This document shows, in pieces, positions 18,549 to 26,842 of a DNA stretch of 64,000 bases. This stretch comes from an uncultured Sphingorhabdus sp. (GTDB taxonomy: Bacteria; Pseudomonadota; Alphaproteobacteria; Sphingomonadales; Sphingomonadaceae). The notes under the pieces are model-generated. The model had not been told where the DNA came from. It searched no databases and saw only the letters and a list, made by a program, of their open reading frames with translations. The translations under genes and the position numbers were made by a program. Numbering within the stretch: position 1 is the stretch's first letter; every line of letters begins with the position of its first letter. The stretch lies in NCBI GenBank assembly GCA_937873665.1, contig CALMYW010000309.1:1-64000 (forward strand). The letters are read 5' to 3'.

Positions 18549-18599
18549 CGATTGCCAAAATTAATCGTCCGGTTAAACCTTACTTTCAAAGGAGTCAGT

Positions 18600-20189
18600 A
18601 TGGACGAGTTTGATATCATTGTGGTGGGCGGCGGATCGGCAGGCAGCGCCGCTGCCGGGCGGCTGGCTGAAAGCGGCAAATACAAGGTCTGCCTTGTCGA
18701 AGCCGGCGGCAAGAATGACGATGTGTTCGTCCGCACCCCCGGCCTGCTCGCGCTGATGCCGAAGCGGAGCAACTGGGCCTATGATACCGAACCGATGCCG
18801 GGTCTGGGTGGTCGTATCGGCTATCAACCGCGCGGTCGTGGCATGGGCGGGTCGAGCGCGATCAACGGCATGGTCTATATTCGTGGCAATGCCTGGGACT
18901 ATGACAATTGGGCAGCCTTGGGCTGCACCGGCTGGAGCTGGGACGATGTCTTGCCGGTGTTCCGCAGGCAGGAAGACAATGCGCGCGGTTCCGATGATTT
19001 CCACGGCAAGGGCGGGCCGCTGCATGTCAGTGATCAGATCGCCCCCAGTCCGGTGGGCGAGGCCTTTGTAGAGGCGGCAACCCGGTTGCAGCTTCCACGC
19101 AATGACGATTTCAACGGTGCAAAGCAGGAAGGTTTTGGCCTTTATCAGGTGACGCAGCATAATGGCGAACGCTGGTCAGCAGCACGTGCCTTTATCGATC
19201 CGCTGGCGGGCAAACCGAATTTGAGCGTGCGCACGGGCGCGCTGGTCGAGAAGATCATCATCGAGGATGGGCGGGCAACCGGTGTCGCCGTTCGCTTTGG
19301 CAACAAGCGCGAAGTGCTGCGCGCCAAAGCAGGGGTCATCCTGTCAGCAGGGGCCTTTGGCAGCCCGCAAATCCTGATGCTGTCGGGCATCGGCCCAGGT
19401 GCGCATCTGCAGGAGAAGGGAATCGAGACGTTGGTCGACAAGCCAGCGGTCGGCGCAGACTTGCAGGACCATTGCGATTATCTGGTCGGCTATGAACTGG
19501 ACGATGTGTCGCTATTCGGCGGAACCTTGCGCGGCACCTTTGCCGTCGCCAAGGCGTTTTTCGAACACAGGCTTCGCCGCACGGGCATGCTGACGACGAA
19601 TTTCGCCGAAAGCGGCGGTTTCGTTAAAATCCGGCCGGACGCTCCTGCGCCTGACATCCAATATCACTTCATCCGCGCGATCATCCAGAACCATGGCCGT
19701 GACAAGCTGAAGGTGCACGGCTTCTCGCTGCATGCCTGTGTACTGCGCCCGGAAAGCCGGGGATGGGTGAAGCTGAAATCCTCCGATCCGGCGGTGGCAC
19801 CAGCTATCAACCCCAATTTCCTCAGCGACGAACGCGACCTCCATCTGCTGCGCGACGCCGCGCGGCTGATGTATCGTATCGCCGAAACCCCGCCTTTATC
19901 GGATATGGGCGCGCGTGATCGTTCGCCAATCGATTATAATGATGATGCCGCGCTGGAAACCCGCATCCGTGAGGTATCTGACACCATTTACCACCCGGTC
20001 GGTACCTGCCGCATGGGCGGCGATGCGGACAGCGTCGTTGATCCCAGGTTGAAGGCACGCGGTGTCGACGGATTGTGGATCGCGGACGCCAGCATCATGC
20101 CAAGGCTGGTTTCAGGAAACACCAATGCGCCGTCGATCATGATCGGCGAACGTGCCGCAGATTTTGTGAAGGCTGAGCTGGCAGCTTAA
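18600..20189 (+). CDS. GMC family oxidoreductase (choline/alcohol dehydrogenase-like)
   Basis: This is a 529-residue FAD enzyme with the dinucleotide-binding motif VVGGGSAGSAAAGRLAE at the N-terminus. It also has the GMC signatures GRGMGGSSAINGMVYIRG (about 75-92) and GAFGSPQILMLSGIGPG (about 255-271), and C-terminal HPVGTCRMGGDA with the catalytic histidine, then GNTNAPSIMIGERAADF. It oxidises an alcohol of unknown identity. The start at 18600 has a strong AAGGAG site 7 bases upstream; the earlier ATG at 18552 lacks one. A GC-rich hairpin follows the gene. Confidence 0.93.
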   Translation: MDEFDIIVVGGGSAGSAAAGRLAESGKYKVCLVEAGGKNDDVFVRTPGLLALMPKRSNWAYDTEPMPGLGGRIGYQPRGRGMGGSSAINGMVYIRGNAWDYDNWAALGCTGWSWDDVLPVFRRQEDNARGSDDFHGKGGPLHVSDQIAPSPVGEAFVEAATRLQLPRNDDFNGAKQEGFGLYQVTQHNGERWSAARAFIDPLAGKPNLSVRTGALVEKIIIEDGRATGVAVRFGNKREVLRAKAGVILSAGAFGSPQILMLSGIGPGAHLQEKGIETLVDKPAVGADLQDHCDYLVGYELDDVSLFGGTLRGTFAVAKAFFEHRLRRTGMLTTNFAESGGFVKIRPDAPAPDIQYHFIRAIIQNHGRDKLKVHGFSLHACVLRPESRGWVKLKSSDPAVAPAINPNFLSDERDLHLLRDAARLMYRIAETPPLSDMGARDRSPIDYNDDAALETRIREVSDTIYHPVGTCRMGGDADSVVDPRLKARGVDGLWIADASIMPRLVSGNTNAPSIMIGERAADFVKAELAA

Positions 20190-20206
20190 ACGCAACCTCA
20201 AATATT

Positions 20207-20251
20207 GGGGCCCGAGCCGGGAGAGCCGGGGAGATTCGAGACCCGGGCCCC
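20207..20251. terminator. GC-rich hairpin between convergent genes
   Basis: GGGGCCCG at 20207-20214 pairs perfectly with CGGGCCCC at 20244-20251, and the 29-base loop has further short GC pairings. It lies in the 91-base gap between the GMC oxidoreductase and the convergent XRE gene. No long T tract follows on either strand, so it is only a probable terminator. Confidence 0.5.
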
Positions 20252-20280
20252 TGTGCCGTGCACGCACAAACTGAACTTGT

Positions 20281-20496
20281 TTAATCCTCTGCCCAGCGGA
20301 AGACCTCTTCGAGGGGTTTCCCGAAGACCCGTGCAATGCGGAAGGCGACCTCAAGGCTGGGGGAATATTTGCCTTGCTCGATGGCGGCGATGGTCTGGCG
20401 GGTAACGCCAACCTTGTCGCCCAGATCACCTTGCGTCATCTCACCTGCCATGAAGCGAAGCGTCTTTATGTCGTTGTCAAAGGGTAGGCGCGGCAT
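20281..20496 (-). CDS. XRE family helix-turn-helix regulator
   Basis: This is a 71-residue DNA-binding protein that is almost entirely a Cro/C1-type HTH: MTQGDLGDKVGVTRQTIAAI is the helix-turn-helix and EQGKYSPSLEVAFRIARVFG the following helices. It belongs to the short HTH proteins often encoded just after a small membrane protein and acting as its repressor. The partner here is three bases upstream on the same strand. An 18-base inverted repeat lies before that partner. Confidence 0.92.
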   Translation of the reverse strand: MPRLPFDNDIKTLRFMAGEMTQGDLGDKVGVTRQTIAAIEQGKYSPSLEVAFRIARVFGKPLEEVFRWAED

Positions 20497-20499
20497 CGT

Positions 20500-20922
20500 T
20501 CAATACCCCCTGCGATAATAGTAAAGCTGGGCACCTACCCGGACCAATTCGGCAATCACAACCGTCGCAATCAGCAGGTTGAGTCTGCCCGCAGCGCTGA
20601 TGTGATAGAAAATGGCAAACAGATTGGCCCAAACGCCCAGCACAAGTGGGTAATAGGCCGCATGTGTACCCTTCAAATGGATGGTCTTCTCACGTTCGTC
20701 CTCTTTAAGATGCGCCTCTTTCGGGCTTTTAATAGCCAATGCAGCGGCGGCAACCGACATCGATCCGATGATCGCAATCGTAACCGGAACCAGCATTCCG
20801 GCTGTCGCCAACACGCCGGCCGGTGTGTTCACAATTGACCAGGGATAGCTCAGAAAGAACCAGCCGAAGGAAAGTGACAGACTGATGAAGGCCACCCAGT
20901 GAATTTTTTCGCGGAACGACAT
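20500..20922 (-). CDS. Membrane protein paired with XRE regulator
   Basis: This is a protein of about 140 residues with four hydrophobic helices. A charged loop (KSPKEAHLKEDEREKTIHLK) lies between helices 2 and 3. I chose the ATG at 20922 (MSFREKIHW) because GGAG lies seven bases before it; ATGs at 20934 and 20973 are also in frame. No enzyme motif is visible. Pairs of a small XRE regulator and a four-helix protein are common in bacteria but their function is mostly unknown. Confidence 0.78.
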   Translation of the reverse strand: MSFREKIHWVAFISLSLSFGWFFLSYPWSIVNTPAGVLATAGMLVPVTIAIIGSMSVAAAALAIKSPKEAHLKEDEREKTIHLKGTHAAYYPLVLGVWANLFAIFYHISAAGRLNLLIATVVIAELVRVGAQLYYYRRGY

Positions 20923-20954
20923 TGCAAACTCCATGTTATGTGATTCGCACTTTA

Positions 20955-20972
20955 TGTTAGTTTTATTTAACA
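20955..20972. promoter_or_regulatory. Candidate operator for the XRE regulator
   Basis: TGTTA (20955-20959) and TAACA (20968-20972) form an inverted repeat with an 8-base AT-rich spacer. It lies about 33 bases upstream of the membrane-protein start in an AT-rich gap before panB. The position suits autoregulation by the XRE protein. The site is seen; the regulator is inferred. Confidence 0.4.
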
Positions 20973-21045
20973 TTGAGTCAAATATTATTCACTTATTGGC
21001 CTTTCGCGCTTTTGCCCCCCTGCATTAGTCGCTAAGCGCCGGGCC

Positions 21046-21912
21046 ATGTCTACGACGCCCAAAACGCTCACCCTTCCTGTATCCACCAGCCGCGCGAACC
21101 CTACGCCGCAACCGATGAAGCGCCTCACGGTTCCGCGCATCCGGCAGCGCAAGGGCGGTGAGCCGCTGGTGATGCTGACGGCCTATACCGTGCGCATGGC
21201 GCAGTTAATGGACCCGCATTGCGACATGTTGCTGGTCGGCGATTCGCTGGCACAGGTGATCTATGGCCTGCCGCATACGGTCGCGGTAACGATGGAGATG
21301 ATGGCGCTGCATGGCGCGGCTGTGGTGCGCGGCAGCTATCATGCGGCGGTCATCGTCGACATGCCTTTTGGCAGCTATGAAGCCTCGCCCGAACAAGCCT
21401 TTACCAACGCCTCGCGGCTGTTGAAGGAAACCGGTGCCGCAGGCGTCAAGGTCGAAGGCGGCAAGGTGATTGCGCCGACCATCGAATTCCTGACGCAACG
21501 CGGAATCCCCGTCATGGGCCATGTCGGCCTGACCCCACAGGCGGTCAACATATTGGGCGGATATGGCGTGCGCGGCAAAAGTGCTGCTGAGGCCCGCTCG
21601 ATTGTCGAGGATGCCGAGGCAGTAGCCAAGGCGGGCGCCTTCGCTCTAGTGATCGAAGGGGTCATGGAGCCCATCGCCATCGAAATCACCCAAAAAGTGC
21701 CCTGCCCGACAATCGGCATCGGCGCATCGGCCCAGTGCGACGGGCAGGTTCTGGTCGCCGAAGACATGCTTGGCCTGTTCGATCGCGTTCCCAAATTCGT
21801 CAAACGTTTTGGCGCGATGCAGGAACATGTCGAAGACGCGGTCAAGAAATATGCCGAAGATGTCCGCTCCCGCGCTTTCCCGAGCGCCGACCAATTATAT
21901 CGTCCCGAATAG
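21046..21912 (+). CDS. panB: 3-methyl-2-oxobutanoate hydroxymethyltransferase
   Basis: This is a 288-residue TIM-barrel enzyme with the family segments LVMLTAYTVRMAQLMD, CDMLLVGDSLAQVIYGL (magnesium-binding aspartate), DMPFGSYEASPEQAF and TIGIGASAQCDGQVLV with the following DMLGLFDR. It makes ketopantoate from ketoisovalerate and methylene-tetrahydrofolate in the pantothenate/CoA pathway. The first 25 residues are a poorly conserved extension, so the true start could be the Met of MKRLTVPRIR. No panC lies next to it. Confidence 0.95.
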   Translation: MSTTPKTLTLPVSTSRANPTPQPMKRLTVPRIRQRKGGEPLVMLTAYTVRMAQLMDPHCDMLLVGDSLAQVIYGLPHTVAVTMEMMALHGAAVVRGSYHAAVIVDMPFGSYEASPEQAFTNASRLLKETGAAGVKVEGGKVIAPTIEFLTQRGIPVMGHVGLTPQAVNILGGYGVRGKSAAEARSIVEDAEAVAKAGAFALVIEGVMEPIAIEITQKVPCPTIGIGASAQCDGQVLVAEDMLGLFDRVPKFVKRFGAMQEHVEDAVKKYAEDVRSRAFPSADQLYRPE

Positions 21913-21989
21913 ACCTTTCGCCCTTCAGACTGGAAAGTCCGGCCATCCATGGCTAAGGACGCGACAAGTATAAGTTACAGGAGGCCATT

Positions 21990-22736
21990 TTGGCATTACC
22001 CCCGACCGACAAGCGCGCTGCTACAGACGAGGCTTTCCTGCGCGAAGTCGACGATGCCGTCCGCGCGGGCGACCTTGAAAATTTCTGGAAACGCTATGGC
22101 CGCTGGCTCGCCATTGCTCTGGTCATAGGTCTCGCGGCATTTGGTGGCTGGATCTATTGGCAGAACCAGCAGGCCGCAGCTGCCGAAAAGCAGGGCGAAG
22201 AATTTATCCTTGCCGTTGAAAAACTGCAGGGCGGCAATGTTGCAGCAGCCAAGACCGATCTTGGCAAACTCGCCAAGGCCGAGCAATCCGGATATCGGGC
22301 GATGGCGCAGATCCTGCTCGCCAATATCACGGCCGCAGAAGGCAACACCAAAAAGGCAGTCGCTGATTATGCCAAGGTGGCAGGCGACGAAAGCCTGCCG
22401 CAACCCTTCCGCGATCTGGCGCTTATCCGCCAGACCACCGCGGAATTCGATACGCTGCCACCGCAGCAGGTGATCGACCGGCTGAAGCCACTCGCCAAAC
22501 CCGGCACCGCTTGGTTCGGTAGCGCGGGCGAAATGACCGCAATCTCCTATATGAAACTGGGTAAGGACAATCTGGCCGGCCCCATTTTCGCCCAGATTGC
22601 AAAGCAGGAAGACTTGCCCCAGACATTGCGCGCCCGCGCGCAGCAAATGGCGGGGGCTTTAGGGGTGGATACCGTTCAGCTTGACGCAAAGCCGACCGGT
22701 GCATCTGCGACGGCGGATGCAGGAAAGGACAAATAA
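21990..22736 (+). CDS. YfgM-like tetratricopeptide membrane protein
   Basis: This is a 248-residue protein with a short cytoplasmic N-terminus (FLREVDDAVRAGDLENFWKR), one membrane helix (WLAIALVIGLAAFGGWIYW) and a periplasmic helical-repeat domain of the YfgM/DUF2133 type. YfgM associates with the secretion machinery and periplasmic chaperones in E. coli. The start is a TTG preceded by a strong CAGGAGG. bamB begins five bases after the stop and der follows; this yfgM-bamB-der order is conserved in proteobacteria and supports the call. Confidence 0.86.
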   Translation: MALPPTDKRAATDEAFLREVDDAVRAGDLENFWKRYGRWLAIALVIGLAAFGGWIYWQNQQAAAAEKQGEEFILAVEKLQGGNVAAAKTDLGKLAKAEQSGYRAMAQILLANITAAEGNTKKAVADYAKVAGDESLPQPFRDLALIRQTTAEFDTLPPQQVIDRLKPLAKPGTAWFGSAGEMTAISYMKLGKDNLAGPIFAQIAKQEDLPQTLRARAQQMAGALGVDTVQLDAKPTGASATADAGKDK

Positions 22737-22740
22737 GTCT

Positions 22741-24066
22741 GTGAAGAAACACGCGACCATAATCTCTTCGCTGGCGGCAATCGCGCTGCTTGGTGGCTGT
22801 TCGGCGCTGGGCGGCGGCGACAAAAAAGACACGCCGACCATCGGCAAGCGCATCGACATATTGGGTACCGAGGCGGATACTGTCGCCGACCCCAATCTGG
22901 CAGGCATTTCTGTAATCCTGCCACCCGCCGCGACCAATGCCAACTGGTCGCAACCCGGCGGCAATGCCGCCAAATCGCCTGGTCACTCTATGCTGGCCGA
23001 AGCCCCGCAACGCGCGTGGAGTGCGCAGATCGCGGGGGCCAGCAACCGTATGCGGCTGGCAGCGACCCCGGTGATCCATGATGGCAAACTCTATGTCATC
23101 GATACTGATGCTGTGGTCAGCGCCTTCGATGCTGCTAGCGGTTCAAAACTATGGGCGACCGCTCTCACAGTCGACAAGGACGGGAAGCCCTCCCGCTTCG
23201 GCGGCGGCGTAAGCACCGATGGCACCAGCGTCTTCGCCACCAATGGCGTCGGTGATGTCGCTGCGCTCGATGCAAGCAATGGCGCGATTAAATGGACGAA
23301 GCGCCCTGCAGGGCCGCTGCGCGGCGCGCCCACCTTGTCTAACGGCAACGCCTATGTAATGACGCAGGATAACCAGATTTACGCCGTGCGGATGAGCGAC
23401 GGTGAATCGCAATGGAATGAAGCCGGTCCGGTCGGCGCGTCGGGCATCTTCGGCGTCGCTGCCCCGGCTGCCGCACAAGGCACGGTGATTGCGGGTTATT
23501 CGACCGGCGAACTCGCCGCCTATCGCTATGAAAATGGCCGAAGCCTGTGGAGCGACACGCTGTCGCGCACAGCAATGTCGACCAGCGTTTCAACACTGAC
23601 CGACATCGATGCCGATCCGGTTATTGACCGGGGCCGCGTCTTCGCGCTTGGCCAGGGCGGACGCATGGCGGCCTATGAACTGGTCACAGGCCAGCGTATC
23701 TGGGAAATCAACATAGCCGGGATTTCGACCCCGGTCGTCTCGGGCGAATGGGTCTTCGTGATGACCAGCGACGCCAAAATGCTGTGCGTCCAGCGCGCGA
23801 GTGGCAAGATCCGCTGGATTTCCAAGCTGCCGCGCTATCGCGACGAAGAAGACAAGAAAGGCGTGATCACATGGCGCGGCCCCGTGCTCGCCAATGGCCG
23901 CCTGATCGTCGCCAATAGCGACGGCCAGATCTGGTCGGTATCGTCAGGCGAGGGCTCGGCGAGTCTGTTGGTGGATATTAAGTCACCGGTTTCGGTTGCA
24001 CCCGTTGTCGCCAATGACACGCTGTACATCCTCGACGACAGCGGACGCCTGACTGCGTTTCGGTAA
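22741..24066 (+). CDS. bamB: Outer-membrane protein assembly factor BamB
   Basis: This is a 441-residue lipoprotein. The N-terminus KKHATIISSLAAIALLGGC gives a lipobox LLGGC at about residue 20. The rest is a beta-propeller of PQQ-like repeats, for example GKLYVIDTDAVVSAFDAASG, GDVAALDASNGAIKW and GRMAAYELVTGQRIWE. BamB is part of the machine that inserts barrel proteins in the outer membrane. The start is a GTG at 22741, placing the signal peptide at the very N-terminus; the frame is open earlier, but that part overlaps the previous gene. Confidence 0.92.
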   Translation: MKKHATIISSLAAIALLGGCSALGGGDKKDTPTIGKRIDILGTEADTVADPNLAGISVILPPAATNANWSQPGGNAAKSPGHSMLAEAPQRAWSAQIAGASNRMRLAATPVIHDGKLYVIDTDAVVSAFDAASGSKLWATALTVDKDGKPSRFGGGVSTDGTSVFATNGVGDVAALDASNGAIKWTKRPAGPLRGAPTLSNGNAYVMTQDNQIYAVRMSDGESQWNEAGPVGASGIFGVAAPAAAQGTVIAGYSTGELAAYRYENGRSLWSDTLSRTAMSTSVSTLTDIDADPVIDRGRVFALGQGGRMAAYELVTGQRIWEINIAGISTPVVSGEWVFVMTSDAKMLCVQRASGKIRWISKLPRYRDEEDKKGVITWRGPVLANGRLIVANSDGQIWSVSSGEGSASLLVDIKSPVSVAPVVANDTLYILDDSGRLTAFR

Positions 24067-24101
24067 AATGCGCGGCTTCGGCCGTTTGGAAGGAACAGTT
24101 C

Positions 24102-25475
24102 ATGCTGCCGTCGGTAGCCATTATCGGACGTCCGAATGTTGGCAAGTCGACCTTGTTCAACCGCCTAGTCGGCAAGAAAATCGCGCTGGTCGATGACCAA
24201 CCGGGGGTGACGCGTGACCGGCGTGAGGGCGATGCGCAGCTTTTTGACCTGAAATTCCGCATCGTTGATACTGCAGGCTATGAAGATGATGACGCAGCAA
24301 CCCTACCGGGGCGGATGCGCCAGCAGACCGAGGCTGCGCTCGCGGGTGCAAATGTCGCGATGTTCGTCGTTGACGGACGGGCGGGCATCACACCGCTTGA
24401 CGAAGAAATTGCCCGCTGGCTGCGTGCTAGTGACAAGCCGGTCATCCTCGTGATCAACAAGGCTGAGGGCAAGCAAGCGGATAATACCGTGTTGGAGGCC
24501 TATGCTCTGGGTCTTGGCGAAGGGATTACAATTAGTGCCGAACATGGCGAAGGCATGGCCGACCTGTTCCAGGCGCTTTTGCCGCATGTCGACAATGCCG
24601 AAGAAGAGCATTTTGACCGCGAAGCCCCTGACGCACCGCTGCAGCTTGCCATTGTCGGGCGCCCCAATGCGGGCAAGTCGACGCTGATCAACAAGCTTCT
24701 GGGTGAAAACCGGCTGGTAACCGGCCCCGAAGCCGGCATCACCCGCGACAGCATTGCGATCGACTGGGTGTGGCACGATCCCAATCCGTCCGATCCCGAA
24801 CTGGCCGAACGGCGTATCCGCCTGATCGATACGGCTGGAATGCGCAAACGGGCGCGGGTGCACGAAAAGCTCGAGAAACTGTCTGTCGCGGATACGCGCC
24901 GCGCGATTGACTTTGCCGAGGTCGTGGTGTTGCTGCTCGATGCAACCAAGGGGCTTGAGCATCAGGATCTGAAAATTGCAGACCATGTGATCGAAGAAGG
25001 CCGCGCACTGATCATTGCTATCAACAAATGGGATGTGGCCGAGCATGCTTCCAGCTTGTTCAACGGCATCAAGGCTGCGCTCGATGAAGGCCTTTCCCAG
25101 TTGAAGGGCGTTCCGGTTCTCGCAGTCTCCGCCGCGACGGGCAAGGGGCTCGACGTGATGCTCAAAGCCGCGTTCGAAGCGCGCGACAGCTGGAACCGCC
25201 GCGTGTCCACCGGCCAGCTCAACCGCTGGTTCGAAGAAGCCGTCGCCGCCAATCCTCCACCAGCCCCCGGCGGCAAGCGGATCAAGCTGCGCTATGTCAC
25301 GCAGGCGCGCAATCGCCCACCGACCTTTATTGTATTCGGCAACCGGACCGACCAGCTGCCCGACAGCTATCGCCGCTATCTGCTCAACGGTATCCGGCGT
25401 GATCTGGGCTTTGGGGCGGTACCGGTGCGGATGAACTTCCGCTCATCCAAAAACCCGTTCGCCGACAAGGATTGA
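24102..25475 (+). CDS. der: Ribosome-assembly GTPase Der (EngA)
   Basis: This is a 457-residue protein with two tandem GTPase domains. The first has GRPNVGKSTLFNRLVG (about 8-23) with DTAGYED and NKAEGK. The second has GRPNAGKSTLINKLLG (about 186) with DTAGMRKRARV and INKWDV. A C-terminal KH-like domain has RPPTFIVFGNR. Der helps assemble the 50S ribosomal subunit. It follows bamB by 35 bases in the conserved yfgM-bamB-der order. Confidence 0.97.
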   Translation: MLPSVAIIGRPNVGKSTLFNRLVGKKIALVDDQPGVTRDRREGDAQLFDLKFRIVDTAGYEDDDAATLPGRMRQQTEAALAGANVAMFVVDGRAGITPLDEEIARWLRASDKPVILVINKAEGKQADNTVLEAYALGLGEGITISAEHGEGMADLFQALLPHVDNAEEEHFDREAPDAPLQLAIVGRPNAGKSTLINKLLGENRLVTGPEAGITRDSIAIDWVWHDPNPSDPELAERRIRLIDTAGMRKRARVHEKLEKLSVADTRRAIDFAEVVVLLLDATKGLEHQDLKIADHVIEEGRALIIAINKWDVAEHASSLFNGIKAALDEGLSQLKGVPVLAVSAATGKGLDVMLKAAFEARDSWNRRVSTGQLNRWFEEAVAANPPPAPGGKRIKLRYVTQARNRPPTFIVFGNRTDQLPDSYRRYLLNGIRRDLGFGAVPVRMNFRSSKNPFADKD

Positions 25476-25581
25476 CGCTGGACGCGAGCCGTTGCGGTCC
25501 TCGCAACGTCAACGGCTTGTTTACCTGTCGCGTTTATGGCTGCGAGCTTGGAGCGTTGAACCAAGCGGAGCAACAAAGTCG

Positions 25582-26013
25582 ATGAGCCACACGGCCGAAG
25601 ATATTGTGAACTGGGGCACCTTTGCCGGGACACGTACCGTGCTCGGAGAGGCCTTTGTGCGCGTGCTCGGCTATTTCCGCGAGGATGGCATCAAATCTGT
25701 CGCGGCGATCGAACAAGCTATGCGTGAGCGCGATTCCGCCAAACTCGTACTGCCCTCACACACGCTGAAGGGTGAAAGCTGGCAATTCGGTGCCGAACGA
25801 TTGGCAGCGCTTGCCGAGGAAATCGAAGTCGCCGCCCGCCATTATGTCGAAATCCGGCAGGGCCCAGAAGAGCTGGTCGAAAAAGTCGTCCAGCTCCGCC
25901 CTTTGTTCGAGGCAACTCTAACTGCGCTGGAAGCCGAAGCCAGCCCGCTCGTTGAACGCCGCGCGCAATTCGGTGCCCGCACCTTCGGCCAAAGCCAGTT
26001 CGGTCGGCTCTAA
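25582..26013 (+). CDS. Stand-alone Hpt (histidine phosphotransfer) domain protein
   Basis: This is a 143-residue all-helical protein. The segment LVLPSHTLKGESWQFGAERL (about residues 53-72) contains the H-x-L-K-G phosphorylation motif of Hpt domains. Such proteins relay phosphate between hybrid histidine kinases and response regulators. No kinase or receiver gene is nearby, so its partners are encoded elsewhere. The ATG at 25582 was chosen because conservation starts near it; the open frame before it looks like intergenic DNA. Confidence 0.83.
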   Translation: MSHTAEDIVNWGTFAGTRTVLGEAFVRVLGYFREDGIKSVAAIEQAMRERDSAKLVLPSHTLKGESWQFGAERLAALAEEIEVAARHYVEIRQGPEELVEKVVQLRPLFEATLTALEAEASPLVERRAQFGARTFGQSQFGRL

Positions 26014-26024
26014 GCCCTTAAATT

Positions 26025-26504
26025 TCAGCTTTCTGCCGCTTCCGTTTGCATCTGGATATAATTCTGGATGCCCATCTGCTTGATCAGATCAAATTGCGTT
26101 TCGAGAAAGTCGACATGTTCTTCCTCGCTTTCGAGAATCTCGGCGAACAGATCGCGGCTGACATAATCCCGCACGCTTTCACAATGCGCGATCGCGTCCT
26201 TGAGTAGCGGAAGGGCATCATATTCGAGATCGAGATCGGCCTTCAGAATTTCTTCGACCGACTCGCCCACGCGCAAGCGACCGAGCATCTGGAAATTGGG
26301 CAGACCATCAAGGAAGAAGATGCGCTCGGCCAGTTTGTCGGCGTGCTTCATCTCGTCAATCGATTCGTGCCGTTCATATTCGGCCAGTTTGGAGACACCG
26401 AGATTGTCGAGCATGCGGTAGTGGAGCCAATATTGGTTGATCGCGGTCAGCTCATTCTTCAGCGCTTCGTTGAGAAATTCGATGACTTTGCTGTCGCCCT
26501 TCAT
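26025..26504 (-). CDS. bfr: Bacterioferritin
   Basis: This is a 159-residue four-helix ferritin. It has the di-iron ligands in [16 protein letters not shown] and [17 protein letters not shown] (helices A and B), [15 protein letters not shown], and [15 protein letters not shown] (helices C and D). The methionine in PNFQMLGRL fits the haem-binding position between subunits. It stores iron as ferric mineral in 24-subunit shells. bfd, encoding the ferredoxin that releases the iron, lies 111 bases upstream on the same strand. Confidence 0.97.
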   Translation of the reverse strand: MKGDSKVIEFLNEALKNELTAINQYWLHYRMLDNLGVSKLAEYERHESIDEMKHADKLAERIFFLDGLPNFQMLGRLRVGESVEEILKADLDLEYDALPLLKDAIAHCESVRDYVSRDLFAEILESEEEHVDFLETQFDLIKQMGIQNYIQMQTEAAES

Positions 26505-26615
26505 GACCGTTCTCCTGATTTTCGATGGCTTCAGGATAGGCGGATGAAGCGCGTTCGGAAAGCGGGAAAAGCCCTGTAACCAGCGCTGTTACATTTGGAT
26601 AAGCTGGCGCTATTG

Positions 26616-26786
26616 CTACGCGCTTGCAGGCTTGATGCTGATCAGATCCTTGGCGAAGGAAAGGCATTGGCCGCATTTCGGTTTGCGGCCCAGCCGGGCA
26701 TAGACATCCGCCGGTTTTTCGCTGCCGCAACGCACGGCTGCGCGCAGGTCCTTTTCCCGAATGGCATTGCAGACGCATACGATCAT
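26616..26786 (-). CDS. bfd: Bacterioferritin-associated ferredoxin
   Basis: This is a 56-residue [2Fe-2S] protein starting MIVCVCNAIREKDLRAAV. The four ligand cysteines are in CVC at residues 4-6 and CGQC near residues 38-41, the Bfd/NirB-type arrangement. It passes electrons to bacterioferritin to mobilise stored iron. An earlier in-frame ATG at 26828 would add 14 residues encoded across the operator-like repeat, so I rejected it. Confidence 0.92.
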   Translation of the reverse strand: MIVCVCNAIREKDLRAAVRCGSEKPADVYARLGRKPKCGQCLSFAKDLISIKPASA

Positions 26787-26790
26787 GGGA

Positions 26791-26821
26791 TTCGCATTAG
26801 CGTTAATGCGAATTGATTGCA
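26791..26821. promoter_or_regulatory. Candidate iron-responsive operator upstream of bfd
   Basis: Two overlapping symmetries lie just before bfd. TTCGCATTA and TAATGCGAA are perfect 9-base inverted arms with a 4-base spacer (26791-26812). TGCGAAT-T-GATTGCA (26807-26821) resembles a 7-1-7 Fur-type repeat. Their place before an iron-release gene suggests control by Fur or a related iron regulator. The regulator is inferred. Confidence 0.5.
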
Positions 26822-26842
26822 ATAGCATTTAGGCCTGCCCAG

